A stretch of 64,000 bases of DNA from positions 1,178,001-1,242,000 of the forward strand of contig CP021222.1 in assembly GCA_003999685.1 (NCBI GenBank), written 5' to 3'. Source of the stretch: Taiwanofungus camphoratus (Eukaryota; Basidiomycota; Agaricomycetes; Polyporales; Taiwanofungaceae). Position 1 is the first letter of the stretch. The number at the start of each line of letters is the position of its first letter. The translations under genes and the position numbers were made by a program. Under the pieces are notes generated by a model. That model worked only from the letters and a program-made list of their open reading frames with translations, had not been told where the DNA came from and searched no databases. Below, in pieces: positions 23,550 through 34,657 of the stretch.

Positions 23550-24027
23550 CACTAGCTGAGTAATGGAATATTCTTTGGAGTTCGTAGGTGACCACAGACA
23601 ACGCTAGTATGCACCACTACGTAGCTCATGTCGGAAGACTTACTGCAGGTCCGGTTAATGACTTGTATCGTATCAGTTGATAAGCTTTGCAATGTTGGTC
23701 ACAATACAGGAATTTGTCTGCTAACACGAGATTGAGGATAAGAACAGAGTGATTGGCTCGTATCCGAGGAACATCTCGTCCACTGTTACAATTGGGTCTA
23801 CCTCACTTGATTGCGGTGATCAAACAATATTCGTTTCCGCGAAATCGACTTGGAGGTCCTTGTTGGACTTTGTTGAACCACAGAGGTTGCCAAACAAGGA
23901 ATGCCTGACTAAGCCTTGCGCGATCACCTGGCTGACCATGTTGAACGCGGCCTTGGCACGGTGACAGTCAGTTCTCCGGCCATTCCTTATTCTTGTTTTT
24001 TTTAAATATTTTACGACAGGCCTTGAC
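23550..24027. other. Intergenic, MFS gene to 424-codon ORF
   Basis: About 480 bp with no motif-bearing frame. A T-rich run and AT-rich block (about 23992-24012) lie just upstream of the next start codon. Confidence 0.45.
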
Positions 24028-25302
24028 ATGGCTTCTTCACTGTCTTTACCTTCTACTACATCCACGTCGTCGTCATATCCCAGCCTCCATGCGCCACCGC
24101 CATCCCAGGACTCTTCTGTCCAGCAAATAGCAATGCCTAACGTGTTTGTAATTCCTCCGGAGGAGGAATTGGAGGAAAATCCGCCATGGTGCTACTTTGA
24201 CGCAGAGGAAGCTGCAAAAAACCCTCTTTCAACTACCCCGGACATTGACGCATTGGACACAGCGCTGCATTTTCACCAACAAACGAACAACCGCGCTCCT
24301 GCGTTCCATCGCTCGGTAGGAAACGACTCACAGGAGACTGTAGTCATGCCAAGGAAAGGGAGGAATTCTTTGTCACGAGACTCCATATCGGATTTCCCCA
24401 GAGAGGTTGGACGGAACAGAGTCATGGATGAGGAGATAGTTGAGGTTGTGAAGGTCCGAAGAAATGAAGGCTTGGCAGACATTGGAGAGATGAGGGAGCA
24501 GACAATCAAGAAATCGAGGACATTCAGGGCTCGTGCATCGCAGGCATTTAAGTCTATCAAGAATGTGGGCAAGGGCGGGAGAAGACCAGTTTCAAGTGCT
24601 AGCACGACCTGGCAGACAGGAGAAAATGCTAGACAGTCGGAAGAACACTTGCACCGAGAAACGCTGCCTCGTTCAAGCACACCAAACCTCTCGAGGCGCA
24701 AATCTCTCATGCTTTCGCAATTATTCACCTTCTCGCAAGGCAGTCGGCCTTCTGCTGCTTCCCCTGATGTCCCGGTATCCACCATGTCGTCCTCCCCGAG
24801 CGCAATGTCACATCGACATAGTATTCCGGCAGACATGATGTTTTATTCGCCATCGCACCCCCAAAGACTACGTCCATCACCATCGCTTGAGGACTGCATG
24901 GATACTTCAACCCCGGTGGGAGAAGGCCCCATATCGACAACTCCCTCTTTATCCAAAAAGAAATCATTTCGTCCCCGTTTGTCTGTTCTCGAGCTCCAAC
25001 GACTATTTACGTTACATAGCTCTTCACATTCGAGTTCAGCATCCGCTAGCGAGCTATCAGACAACGTTAAGTCTCCAGACGTTATCGTCGACGTATTCGC
25101 AGCGTCCGATTCCAGTCCAGAGATTCTGGACTCACCACGGACGGCATCTAGCTTATCCACTCCTTCTAGCACACCTCCCCTTTCTGCAGGACCACTACAG
25201 TCGAACTGTAAGATGGAGGCGCGAGGTCGAGACACCAGTCTCGAGATGCAGCTTGACTCCCTGCATTTCGATTCCCTGCATTTCGATCCGAATGAGTTTT
25301 GA
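24028..25302 (+). CDS. Unidentified Ser-rich, largely disordered protein (424 aa)
   Basis: I do not recognise this gene. It is one uninterrupted frame of 424 codons, unusual in this intron-rich window. The composition is Ser/Thr/Pro-rich and low in hydrophobics, which suggests intrinsic disorder. An ordered-looking acidic patch is PPEEELEENPPWCYFDAEEA near residue 50. A basic stretch around residues 165-195 includes KKSRTFRARASQAFKSIKNV. Two similar Ser/Lys motifs occur, RRKSLMLSQLFTF and KKSFRPRLSVLELQRLFTL, which could be phosphosites or short binding motifs. The C-terminus has a small repeat, DSLHFDSLHFDPNEF. No transmembrane segment or signal peptide is visible. A signalling or scaffold protein is possible but unsupported. 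Confidence 0.65.
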   Translation: MASSLSLPSTTSTSSSYPSLHAPPPSQDSSVQQIAMPNVFVIPPEEELEENPPWCYFDAEEAAKNPLSTTPDIDALDTALHFHQQTNNRAPAFHRSVGNDSQETVVMPRKGRNSLSRDSISDFPREVGRNRVMDEEIVEVVKVRRNEGLADIGEMREQTIKKSRTFRARASQAFKSIKNVGKGGRRPVSSASTTWQTGENARQSEEHLHRETLPRSSTPNLSRRKSLMLSQLFTFSQGSRPSAASPDVPVSTMSSSPSAMSHRHSIPADMMFYSPSHPQRLRPSPSLEDCMDTSTPVGEGPISTTPSLSKKKSFRPRLSVLELQRLFTLHSSSHSSSASASELSDNVKSPDVIVDVFAASDSSPEILDSPRTASSLSTPSSTPPLSAGPLQSNCKMEARGRDTSLEMQLDSLHFDSLHFDPNEF

Positions 25303-25636
25303 GCACGGAAGGATGTTTTACTCGGAGGTGAATCTACGCTGTATCATACACGCTTTGCGATACCTTGCATCATTGTTTATGACCTTCATGTCCACCTTGT
25401 TTCGCGGATCGCTCAAGTTACAGCTCTACTTATTCGCTTTTCATCACATCTGCACTTCGAATCAAATTATTGGAAATTTTCCGGCTGAGCCGTCTCGCAT
25501 TAAGCTCATTGCGTGATTATAACGTTCATCGCATATAGAGGTCGAGAGGTTACAATATATGAGTGATTTCATCCAGATACTTTGCTTGCTGCACGGCAAA
25601 AGATTCACGGAATGCGTAAAATCAGTCACAATGCCT
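25303..25636. other. Convergent intergenic, 424-codon ORF / GH63
   Basis: A 334-bp gap between the stop codons of two convergent genes. It is expected to hold both 3' UTRs. No other feature was seen. Confidence 0.5.
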
Positions 25637-28600
25637 TCAGTACTTTTCCGCCAGTACTGCAGGTCCTTATCAACAAAAGGAAACAAACTGAGCAATGGAG
25701 TGAAAGCTTACTGAGAGCAACTAGTGATGTCCAGCCAGTGAAGGGGTGGCTAACAAAAAGGAATTCAGTGATAGCTGGAATGATACAAGCCGCTTCCTAC
25801 CTCCTCCTGCCTTCTCCAGTGATCGCATCATACTGTTCCCAAACATAGCCCGTGCGCTGGTATTCCTATAACAAGAAGCAGGTTGAACACTTGCCATGGC
25901 AGCAGGATATGATGCAACATACCTTGAATACATTGTCAACGACATTTTGCCTCAATTCCGCGTAAATCTCCTTGGAGTGCTGCTGATATGGACCTTCCTG
26001 TGCCCCGTACGTCTGGCAAACATTACATCAGAAATCCGACATACCCACATACTCGCCGCCTACATCTACCTTGTATAGTGCTTTTAACGCAAGGAAGTTC
26101 ATCTGTATCCAGATCGGACCTTTCCAGTAATTTTCGCCCTGCCCAAACTCAGGGTGGGAGGCTGACAGACTGCGCAAGCCATATGGCGACCAGAGGTGTT
26201 GTGGGTCACGCACCATGTCAAGGATCGGCCTTAGATGCGGAGAGTCTGGGGGAAGAAGGCCCAGCATGAACGGGAAGATGGAGAGGTAGCCTTTGTGACA
26301 AACGTGATACGATTCATCTGATATGACAAGATATTGTGAACGGCACTGACAGAAAGCACCGGTGTGAATTGTTTACCCTCATCATTGACATCGGCATCAC
26401 AGTACATCTGATGCTCTTCGCTCCAGTGGAGGTCTGACGCACTCACGATCAGCCAGCGTCCGCTCGGACCATTTCCCTGCTAAAGTCTTCTTACCATCAA
26501 TATTGTCAATGGTGGCCTGTTCTATATCCTCGAACGCAGCAGCATCGTCAAACTCGCCTACAAATTCAGCAATTTCCCTCATAGTACGCGAGAAGAACGC
26601 CATCCATGAGATCAAGTCGAGATGGAGCTCGCCTGCATGCGGCGGCCCCCGAGGGTAGTCGTCCATGCCGCTTGTCAACACATGCTGTTGAGAGCGGCCG
26701 CGCCATCGGTATGCCTCAGTGCGTGAGCGTGCACGCCGCGAGTACTGTTTGATTTGCCCGCGCTGCGTGCGCCGGAACCAGTCGTAGTGGCGTTTCAGGG
26801 GCTTGTAAATCGACTTCAGATAGTCGAGCGCCAGCTCCGGAGACTCAAGATAGCGATTTCCAGGTGTGGAGATGGAGGACCCAGAGAGCGGCACTTGGGA
26901 TCCCATACCGTAATCCATTCCCAAGTCCTGATCTGATGGCCCTCTCGAGTAAGCCTTTAGGCGGTGTATGAAAGCTGTGACAGCCATAGTAAGAGTCGGC
27001 GGATTTGCGTTTGTCGGCACCTGCGTCAGGAATTCTGGCGGAACCTAACGAGAATATTCAGACCGTTGGTATAAAATACCTAATGGAGAGTGACGAACTC
27101 TGCTACGAGCTTCTTCGCCGAGTATTTGCTCGCGCCCGACCCAGCCATCCTCGTCAATGAGGTCGATCCAGTCTTTCAGGATTTCCAAGCTGTTGGAATT
27201 AGTGAGTGAGGAATTGGAGTGCCCGACAATTCCCTTCATACCTGAGATCATTGTCCCATTCACCGATATGCAATAAATGAAATCCCTCATCCCTAATAGC
27301 TCACAATCAGTACTCAACTGCGGGTAATGATACTCCACAAACCAATAGAATCCTCTGGGAAAGAAGCTCCGGCTGGGAGTTGCAGTGAGGAGGGCCTTCG
27401 GCTCCGTCAGCTTGGCACCCTTCTCGACCTCGTCTGCGCCCGAAGCATCATCCTCCTGGTCCCAATCGTACGCGAAGCCTCTGTCCACGATCGATGTGCC
27501 ATAGAAATACCCAATGCCCCCAATGAGGTTTGACGTGATGGCTTTTGAGAATGCCTTGAGTGACTCGACGTCGGAAGTACGATATGAGGGCGGGAGAGGG
27601 AAGACGTTGTCAAAGCGCTCTTCGTATTTTGCAAGGAGCGCAGGGATTCCTTCGTCCAACGTCAATGCTGTAAAACGTGTGTTGGTCATTTAGGCATCAT
27701 GTATGACGGGCGATCTTATTTGCGGAAACGATCAACGGCTTACAGCTAAGCTTGTGCTTGGCACTTGCACTTTCGAAGAAGACGTCGAATTGGAACGGGC
27801 CATCGAAGAATTTCTGGACCGCGTACAGGTTGCTGGCGGAATATAATTCGTCGGACAACTGCAGTATGAATGATGGATCGGGCAAGCCGCTCGTGGAGTC
27901 CTTGTGGGGTTCAAGCGCATTTCTAGCATATTCAAGTATATTCCGTAGTATATAGTCTATCCCCTGCAGTCAACTTCCAGCCAATAAGCACAGTGAGCGA
28001 CTTGATACCTTTGGCCTGCCACATATCGCCAGGCGCAGCGCGAAGGCCTGCAAAGTGTGTTTTGCCAATCCTATGTGCGAATGCGCTGGAGAAGGGCCCG
28101 GTTGTCACAGCATCGTTATCCGGGCCTAGGGGATGCAACGGTCACAAGACTCTTTTCAAGCGTATGCAATGTGCTCACCATCGACGACGCGGAGGGTGAA
28201 GTCATCCAACTCGGGTGATGAGCCCGAAAATTTTACGGGCTCCTCTAGTCCCTGAAGAACTCGCAAGTCAACGTATTTAAGTAAATCACATAGAACTCAA
28301 CAGACGTTCTCATCCTCTTCTGTCTCCATGTCCAATCCGCCGAGCCCTTCTATTCCAGCATAAAAGACGGCTGAAATGCGGCTGGGCAGAGCTTTATCCA
28401 GTTCATCAATCAAGATGACGTTGCCTGCAACAGACTGAGAACATGCCTGGATTCATTGGTTTCCCCTTAATGCGAGCAGCCCAGCTTCCCCCATGTTCGC
28501 CACCTGGAACTTTGAGAAACTCCGTGGTGAGAATAACGTTGTTCACACCATCCCTAATTACCTGGACGCCGCCTTCGCGTGCGTCGTATTCTGTCCAGGT

Positions 28601-28887
28601 GTAGCCATTCAGACCGTCTCCTTGGTCACATCCATGTCGTGTACCTGCGGGACACATTAGTTCATGCGCATCTCATGATGACAGAAGTATGCAAACTGAC
28701 GAGATATAGATTGGTAGTCTTGGGTACCAAACCACATTAGACCAGTCATCAGTGAATGAGGAATCCTAGGCCTCAGACCAAAGTACAGATTCGGTCGATA
28801 GGTACCCCAGAGCAATGAGTCGGAGTCATTTGATGGCTCGGAGACAACTACAGGAAGGAGGGGTAGCAATGCCCATATTAACCGCAT
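25637..28887 (-). CDS. CWH41: Mannosyl-oligosaccharide glucosidase (glucosidase I, GH63)
   Basis: ER enzyme that removes the outer alpha-1,2-glucose from the Glc3Man9GlcNAc2 N-glycan and starts glycoprotein quality control. The ATG at 28887 encodes a signal peptide, MRLIWALLPLLPVVVS. The first exons carry SLLWGTYRPNLYFGLRPR, then DQGDGLNGYTWTEYDAREGG, the GH63 N-terminal domain signature. Further exons give YAVQKFFDGPFQFDVFF, NLIGGIGYFYGTSIVDR and SRSFFPRGFYW. The catalytic (alpha/alpha)6 domain follows, with SGMDDYPRGPPHAGELHLDL (the Asp of DDYPR is the expected general acid), SPYGLRSLSASHPEFGQGEN and YWKGPIWIQMNFLALKAL. The end is GYVWEQYD (Glu, general base) and HPFTGWTSLVALILAEKY, stop at 25637. 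It has about 12 introns and all key motifs. The head of the gene is divergent from NYN gene 1. Confidence 0.92.
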
Positions 28888-29864
28888 CTTGGCAGCTTAA
28901 TGCCGCTACTGCCAATTACTTAGGAGGACGTGGCAGGCTGTATATCACAGCGTCAAGCCGACGCAGGTAACAGAGCTGCAGGCGCGTCGCGATCGCGTTG
29001 GCGCTCATATCTCGTGATCGTGAGAAACGCCCACACAGGAAATACACCGTAAACAATATGATATGTACTAGTATGACCATGGAATGGTACATCCCGCTTG
29101 GCTTGCGTTCTCTTTTGTACTGTCTAGGATGTCCAAGTAGACGATGGCTGCACGGATTCTTTCCTCAGGAAAGGGCCTGTCTGTCTGGTTTCGTTCAGTC
29201 TTGTAGAATGCGAACCACTCACCAGCACAAGTTTCGAGGCTCTCCAAATGATATATACATGGATAGCATCACGAGCTCGCTAGCTACTTCGCAACCTCAC
29301 TCACTATTCTGATTGTCGAACTGCGGCAGCGCATGCCTTCGTCGATATGCGAACGTGACTGCTCTCGGAGCGCGTCGTCCGGTTCTCATCCTAAGCGTTG
29401 TTTTGGAGACCTGAATTTCGGGCGTAGCCTTACTCATACTTGCCTCGAAACATGATTGGAATGGTTCTCGCGGTGCTGAGCATCGCATCCTACACGACGC
29501 ACGCCCATATGACCCAGCCTCAAGCGCCGATCGCGAGCACGGCGTCTCCTGGTCGTTTCCTCCCTTGGTCACACTGTCTGTACAGCTCGGGATGCGAATG
29601 CGTTGCTCGCTGGAAAATGCATTCGCTCTCGGGCTTTTTATCAGGTTGACCGAACAGGAGGGGTATCCCACATTGGATACCTGACGAGGAGGAGTGAGAC
29701 GGACACTTGATGAAGAATGCAGACCTGATTCCCAGAATGGCAGGTGTCGAAGTGCATGAGCAGCGCCTCAATACACCGCCCGTGTCTTACGAACTCTACC
29801 CCCTCATAAAAACGCTTCCATTTTTACGCATGTCTCTAGCATCAGCACCACATACCCATTCCTA
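28888..29864. other. Divergent intergenic, GH63 / NYN gene 1
   Basis: About 980 bp between two divergent start codons. Both promoters lie here. Open frames near 29297-29671 (minus) and 29440-29649 (plus) have no confirmed product. Confidence 0.45.
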
Positions 29865-32577
29865 ATGTCTGGTATATCAAATGTTGATGAACATGTCGCC
29901 GTCTTTTGGGATTACGGTCAGTGCACCTGTGGTATATTTCCATGTGTTCCTTCATCCAAACTGACGCCCAGCATATCTCACCGATCCTTGATCAGAGAAC
30001 TGTACCCCGCCCTATACTGTTCCAGGTTATGATATTGTGAACAACATTCGCCAGATCGCGCACTCTTTTGGAAGTGTCAAGCTCTTCAAGGCATATCTCG
30101 AATTATCGGAGCAGTACTCTTCGAGGTCTCTCGGTCTGCGCTCCGAGCTGCAGTCGTGTGGCGTCTCCTTAACAGACTGTCCTCACAACGGGAGAAAGGA
30201 TGTAGCTGATAAGATGATAATAGGTACGCAAGACCAGCTTGTTTCACACACTGGAAGAGCGACGTCCGATTTCCATCCCAGTCGACATGCTGGCATACGC
30301 ACTTGACACGCCTGCTCCGGCCACTATTATCCTCATATCTGGAGATCGTGACTTTGTGTACGCGGTATCCGTCCTGCGACTGCGCAAATATCGTGTGGTC
30401 GTTGTGGCGCCTAGCAAGGTGCATACCAGCCTCAAAGCTCAGGCCTCTGTGATCCTTGACTGGGATGCCGATGCACTCGGGAAAACCAGTAAACTGTCGA
30501 CGCCTCCAACCTCGAGCATCGACGTTACCGGCAGCATTGAAAGTAGCAGTGGTGCCCATCGGAGAAGCCAGTCGTCGACCGGATCCATTACCTTACCGCC
30601 ACAGAATACCCCACGGGGCAATCGTCGACTCTCTTTTCGTGAACCCGTGGCCGAAGCGCTGCTGCCAGCGGCTGAATTAGCCAGTCCGCAATACCGGACT
30701 GCTTCAGTGCAGACGATTGTAACTTCACATCTCGCGGCCCAGATTGACGACATTACGGATGAGCTGGCGGCCACCGGTCCGCATTATCAGACCGCTTCCG
30801 TGCAGACTGTCGCAAGGCAAGACATCGTGACCGAGAAGGGCAACACTGCAACACAATTTGCTCTGCAAACACCCACGCAGTTTATTGTACCCTCACTTGA
30901 GGACGCACCTGCCGAGGAGAGATGCGATAAAAGTGCAAGCTTAGCAGAAGATGGACTCGTAGCTGACCTGGACGTGTATCTGAAGAAGCTCGAGGCGCAG
31001 TCAACGTCAGACGGCTCGTCTTACGTACGTCTGTCTTTTGATTCCCAGACTCATCCCACAGACTGGTCATTCGTTCTTATAGTACACCGCCCTAACCACA
31101 CCGTCCCTCACTGCCAAGGACTTACGATGCGAGATGCCTTGGCCATGCGATGGTCCGAATGATATACCATTAACCGTGAGGGTTTGGTCTTCTTATAGCG
31201 CCGCCATTGTGCGCTCATGGCTACAATATTATATAGACGTGTGCGGATAATATAGAACTTCCCCTTCCACAAAGGACGACCGTATATAAGGATGGCGGCA
31301 TGTATGTATATGAGCCTCAATCAATGCCTAATACGACAGCGGACACCCTGAGTCCCTCCATCCTGAACCAAGTTCAAGAACCCATCCCTCGACCTGCAAC
31401 CGTAGCACCGCTGCTGAAGGTCAACAGGCTGTTCTACTGTCCTACACTCTATTGTGACACGAGTTCGGATGCACATATTCACCATTCCCTGGACAGCTCC
31501 GCTACCGATTCCTGCATGCCAGATGATATACCCATTTCTCCACCGCTACAGACATCGCCTCCCGGTGTTCCATCCCCAGTTATCGCACAACCTGACCCTT
31601 CGAGACCAACACTGGACCCATTTACTCTTCTAACGTCGCCTTCTACTCAGTCGCCGCCCGCACAGCCAGTTTCGTCGCAAGCTGTCCCGTCACTGCCACC
31701 GATTCCCAAACATTTTGAGGTCCTTATTCAGGTTCTGGAGGACCACCGAGCGACTAAAGTCTATGAAGTCTCGCGTGGCCTTGTCGCTCAAGAAATTACG
31801 CAGCGAGATCCGAAGGTATATCAGAAGGTTGGCATTCAACGTTGGAAAGAATACGCTGCGAAGGCAGAGAAAGCTGGCATTGTGAAGCTCGGAGGATCGC
31901 GAAAAAATAACTGGGTATCCTTGGAACCAGCTTGGCATGGAAGGGTATCATGTTCGTTCAAACAAACCCAAAGCTCTGTCAAAAACCCATCGTTCGTATT
32001 TTCTGAGCAGCAGCCCCATGATCACGATCATTCAGGTCATACCGCTCTTTCAGGTCTCTCGCCTTCAGGAAGTTCGGCTGGCAAGGGTGTATCAAATCCT
32101 GTACCGGACGTTAGCACTGTCGAAAAGCAGTCTGAGACTCCGCCTGCCAACGCTCAATCCAGCACCTGTCTTTCTACTGCCCGTTCTGCAGCCTCATCTG
32201 CTAGTGCTCACCCTCATGCTCAAATCCCCAATCCGACTCCTTGTCCTCAACCCGAAAGTCCAACGACAAATGCACAATCCGAAATTCAGTTTCGTAATAT
32301 CCCACCTTTGCCAGTCGCAGACCGCGAGTCTTTACCCATTCCTCCTCATTTCGTCGACCTCGTCCACTTACTGGAGAATTTTGAATATATTGGGTCTCAA
32401 AAACCATTACGATCCGTGGTAGCTAACACGCTGATGGAACAGAACCCGAATACATATACCGCGGCGGGCGTCAAGACTTGGAGAGAATTCGCAGAGAAAG
32501 CGGAGAAGACTGGAATTGTGCAGCTCGGTGGATTACACGGAGGAGCGTGGATCTCATTACACAAGGCTGCCAAGTAG
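29865..32577 (+). CDS. NYN-domain putative ribonuclease with two C-terminal OST-HTH/LOTUS-like domains (paralogue 1)
   Basis: Predicted RNA endonuclease of the NYN/PIN-like fold, with the same domain logic as animal MARF1/limkain-b1 (NYN plus LOTUS). The ATG at 29865 starts HVAVFWDYG. After the first intron the split codon restores FWDYENC, the first acidic site. Next come NNIRQIAHSFGSVKLFKAYL and DCPHNGRKDVADKM. An intron at about 30222-30280 rejoins to VDMLAYALDT, then PATIILISGDRDFVYAVS. The three catalytic-type Asp motifs (FWDYEN, ADKM, SGDRDF) are all present. A long Ser/Pro/Thr linker leads to two winged-helix modules of about 70 aa each: IPKHFEVLIQVLEDHRATKV with WKEYAAKAEKAGIVKLGG (about 31704-31930), and IPPHFVDLVHLLENF with WREFAEKAEKTGIVQLGG (about 32336-32560). 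The splice path between about 31020 and 31350 is not resolved, so it could be two genes. The single-protein layout of the two paralogues argues for one. Confidence 0.72.
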
Positions 32578-33186
32578 TCTCCCGACCGTGAACCAGCCCC
32601 GAAACCATTGTCACATAGTGTAACATACCCAACATCAGAGTTGCCCTGGCCCCATAGCCTTTCCTCCAAACATCCGACTTCACATACATGTACTCTCGTA
32701 GATTTCTCAGCGAGAGAAAATCGCCAAGCCTCATGTTTGATGTATAGATCTTTAGATCTAGTGAATGACTGTACTTCTTATGAGGCTATTGACTTTAACC
32801 AGCTCTTACAGAGGCTGTCCAGTGGAGTCATGTTCGTTGATTTCCAACGATTTTTGTTCTGCTGTTATGACATTCTTAGGTATTGATTCAACATTTGACT
32901 GTATAGTATTCCATGAATAGCGAAACGTGATATTACCCACTTGAAACGCGAGTCTAAAGTCAACCGACTCGAATTAGTAGAAGTTTACCACTTACAAGAT
33001 GGACCCTTCTTCGGTCAGCATCCGAACCCATACACTTGAGCATTTTTTGTATGTGCATCCGAAGTGCTATGTGCAATTGTTAACTTGTTCTATTCCAGCA
33101 ATAAACCAAGATACGAAGAAGTAGTGAGTGAATGAGAAAGAACCTGAAAGGCGGGAGTAGCAGGATTCTCTCTGGGTGAAGGTGGA
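32578..33186. other. Convergent intergenic, NYN gene 1 / TACO1
   Basis: About 610 bp between two convergent stop codons. No coding motif was seen. The stretch becomes AT-rich after about 32880. Confidence 0.5.
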
Positions 33187-34385
33187 TCATGTGTCCAGTG
33201 TTGTCCATACTCGAAGAACGTCTTGGTTTTCCTCTAGATCGTCAACTAGTTCAGCAACCTGTCTCTCCGTCTCATCATCGAGCGCTTCGCTCTGTTCTAA
33301 AGGCATGTAGAGCAATTCACTGCTCAGTAGCTCACGGCAAAGCCCGGGTCTAGTCGTCGCGGTGGTTACTTGTGCAAGAGCACTCGGTGAGCATGTGAAC
33401 TTGGGATCGCGAGTCAGTATCAAACAACATCAAAAAGGGCGGGGCAGACCTCGATCTCCACGGTGTCATCAGCAGTGTCCACCTGCTCGAAATCTTCTGC
33501 TTCAGCCTCTAAAGCTGCTTCGATCAGTCGTTCGGTTCTGGCGTCGAAATCCTCGCCTTTGTCGAGCGCAACTTTGACACAACCTTTTCGCTGGAAAAGA
33601 AAACCTACAGGCGCAAATCGTGCGCTACAGCGTGTCAAGACGGTCTCTGAAGTTAGGCTCATACGACATCCTCACCTGTGGTCCTTGAGGATGTTATGCA
33701 GCGAATGCATTGTGCGATTTACATTGTCTGACAAGCATTCTCTTCACGAACTCAGATATCGTGTCTTGGAAACATACATTCTGAAACTTACATGATAATG
33801 CCAATTGAGCCCGGTGCCATTGCCTCATAAGTCAGATGCTGATCTCCCTTATCTTTTCCTCCAACAGCCTGCGAAGTTCGGTCTTAGATAAGGACACGCT
33901 CAGGGTCGACGCACAGACCTTCTTGATAGCATTTTCGATGTTGTCCTTCGGAACACCCTGCGACTTCACTCTTTTGAGCACAGCAGCCAGTGTCGCATTA
34001 TGCTCTGGATTTGCGCCGCCACCGTCTGCAAGTAATTACGTTGGAACAATGATGAACGAGAATATAGAACTCCACAAGCGCACTTCGCACCGCAAGGGCA
34101 ATATCCTGAGTATCCACATCGTGTCAGCCAGGTATTGTTGAGGGGGCAATAATGACATACTCGATTGGCCTTACTATAGACTGCGCCCTTTTGCAGGTCA
34201 TTTGCACCTTTCTTCTCCTTGATTTTGGACCACTGGAAGTAGCGTCATCTGGCGTGAGTTTGAAACCATACCAAGGCTGATATGATTTCGAAACGCACTT
34301 TGTTATGACCGGAGAGCTGCGTTGTTGAGGTGAATAACGATCGCCGGAGAGGCAATAAGGGTAACGAAAGCCGCAATAGACTCAT
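33187..34385 (-). CDS. YebC/TACO1-type mitochondrial translation factor
   Basis: Member of the YebC/TACO1 family. The mammalian member acts in mitochondria to help translate COX1; bacterial members act on ribosomes at proline stretches or as regulators. The ATG at 34385 starts MSLLRLSLPLLPLRRSLFTS, a good mitochondrial presequence. It is followed by QLSGHNK and, over introns, the family's N-terminal motif WSKIKEKKGANDLQKGAVYS. Next come ANPEHNATLAAVLKRVKSQG and VPKDNIENAIKK, then GSIGIIIECLTDNVNRTIH. The C-terminal domain shows APVGFLFQRKGCVKVAL, an acidic DTADDTVEIEV segment, ELLYMPLEQSEALDDE and VAELVDDLEENQDVLRVWT, ending at 33187. All three YebC subdomains are recognisable over about seven introns. 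Confidence 0.9.
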
Positions 34386-34657
34386 GAGGTGATATTCTTG
34401 ACCTGCATACGAGTATTGCCTTTCCGCTGAAATAGTCTTATAAATATTTTACCAAACTTCTTACTTATTAGGTAATGAAGTTGCCTCTTTTGAGTTACTT
34501 AATTTTCATACTTACATGATCTAAGGCCATCAAGTTGGGGCCTGCTCACACGGAAAAAGCGACGACTACACTATATTGCGGTACTAATACAGTCTATGCT
34601 AGATATCCTATCATATATCCAATACACACAGCTCGTCAGTTCGTACAGAAGAACGTG

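Noticed and set aside
29440-29649. Short plus-strand frame with a signal-peptide-like start (MIGMVLAVLSIASYTTHAHM)
   Set aside because: The frame is short, its ATG (29452) has no promoter signal and the rest has no motif. Chance frame more likely than a secreted peptide.
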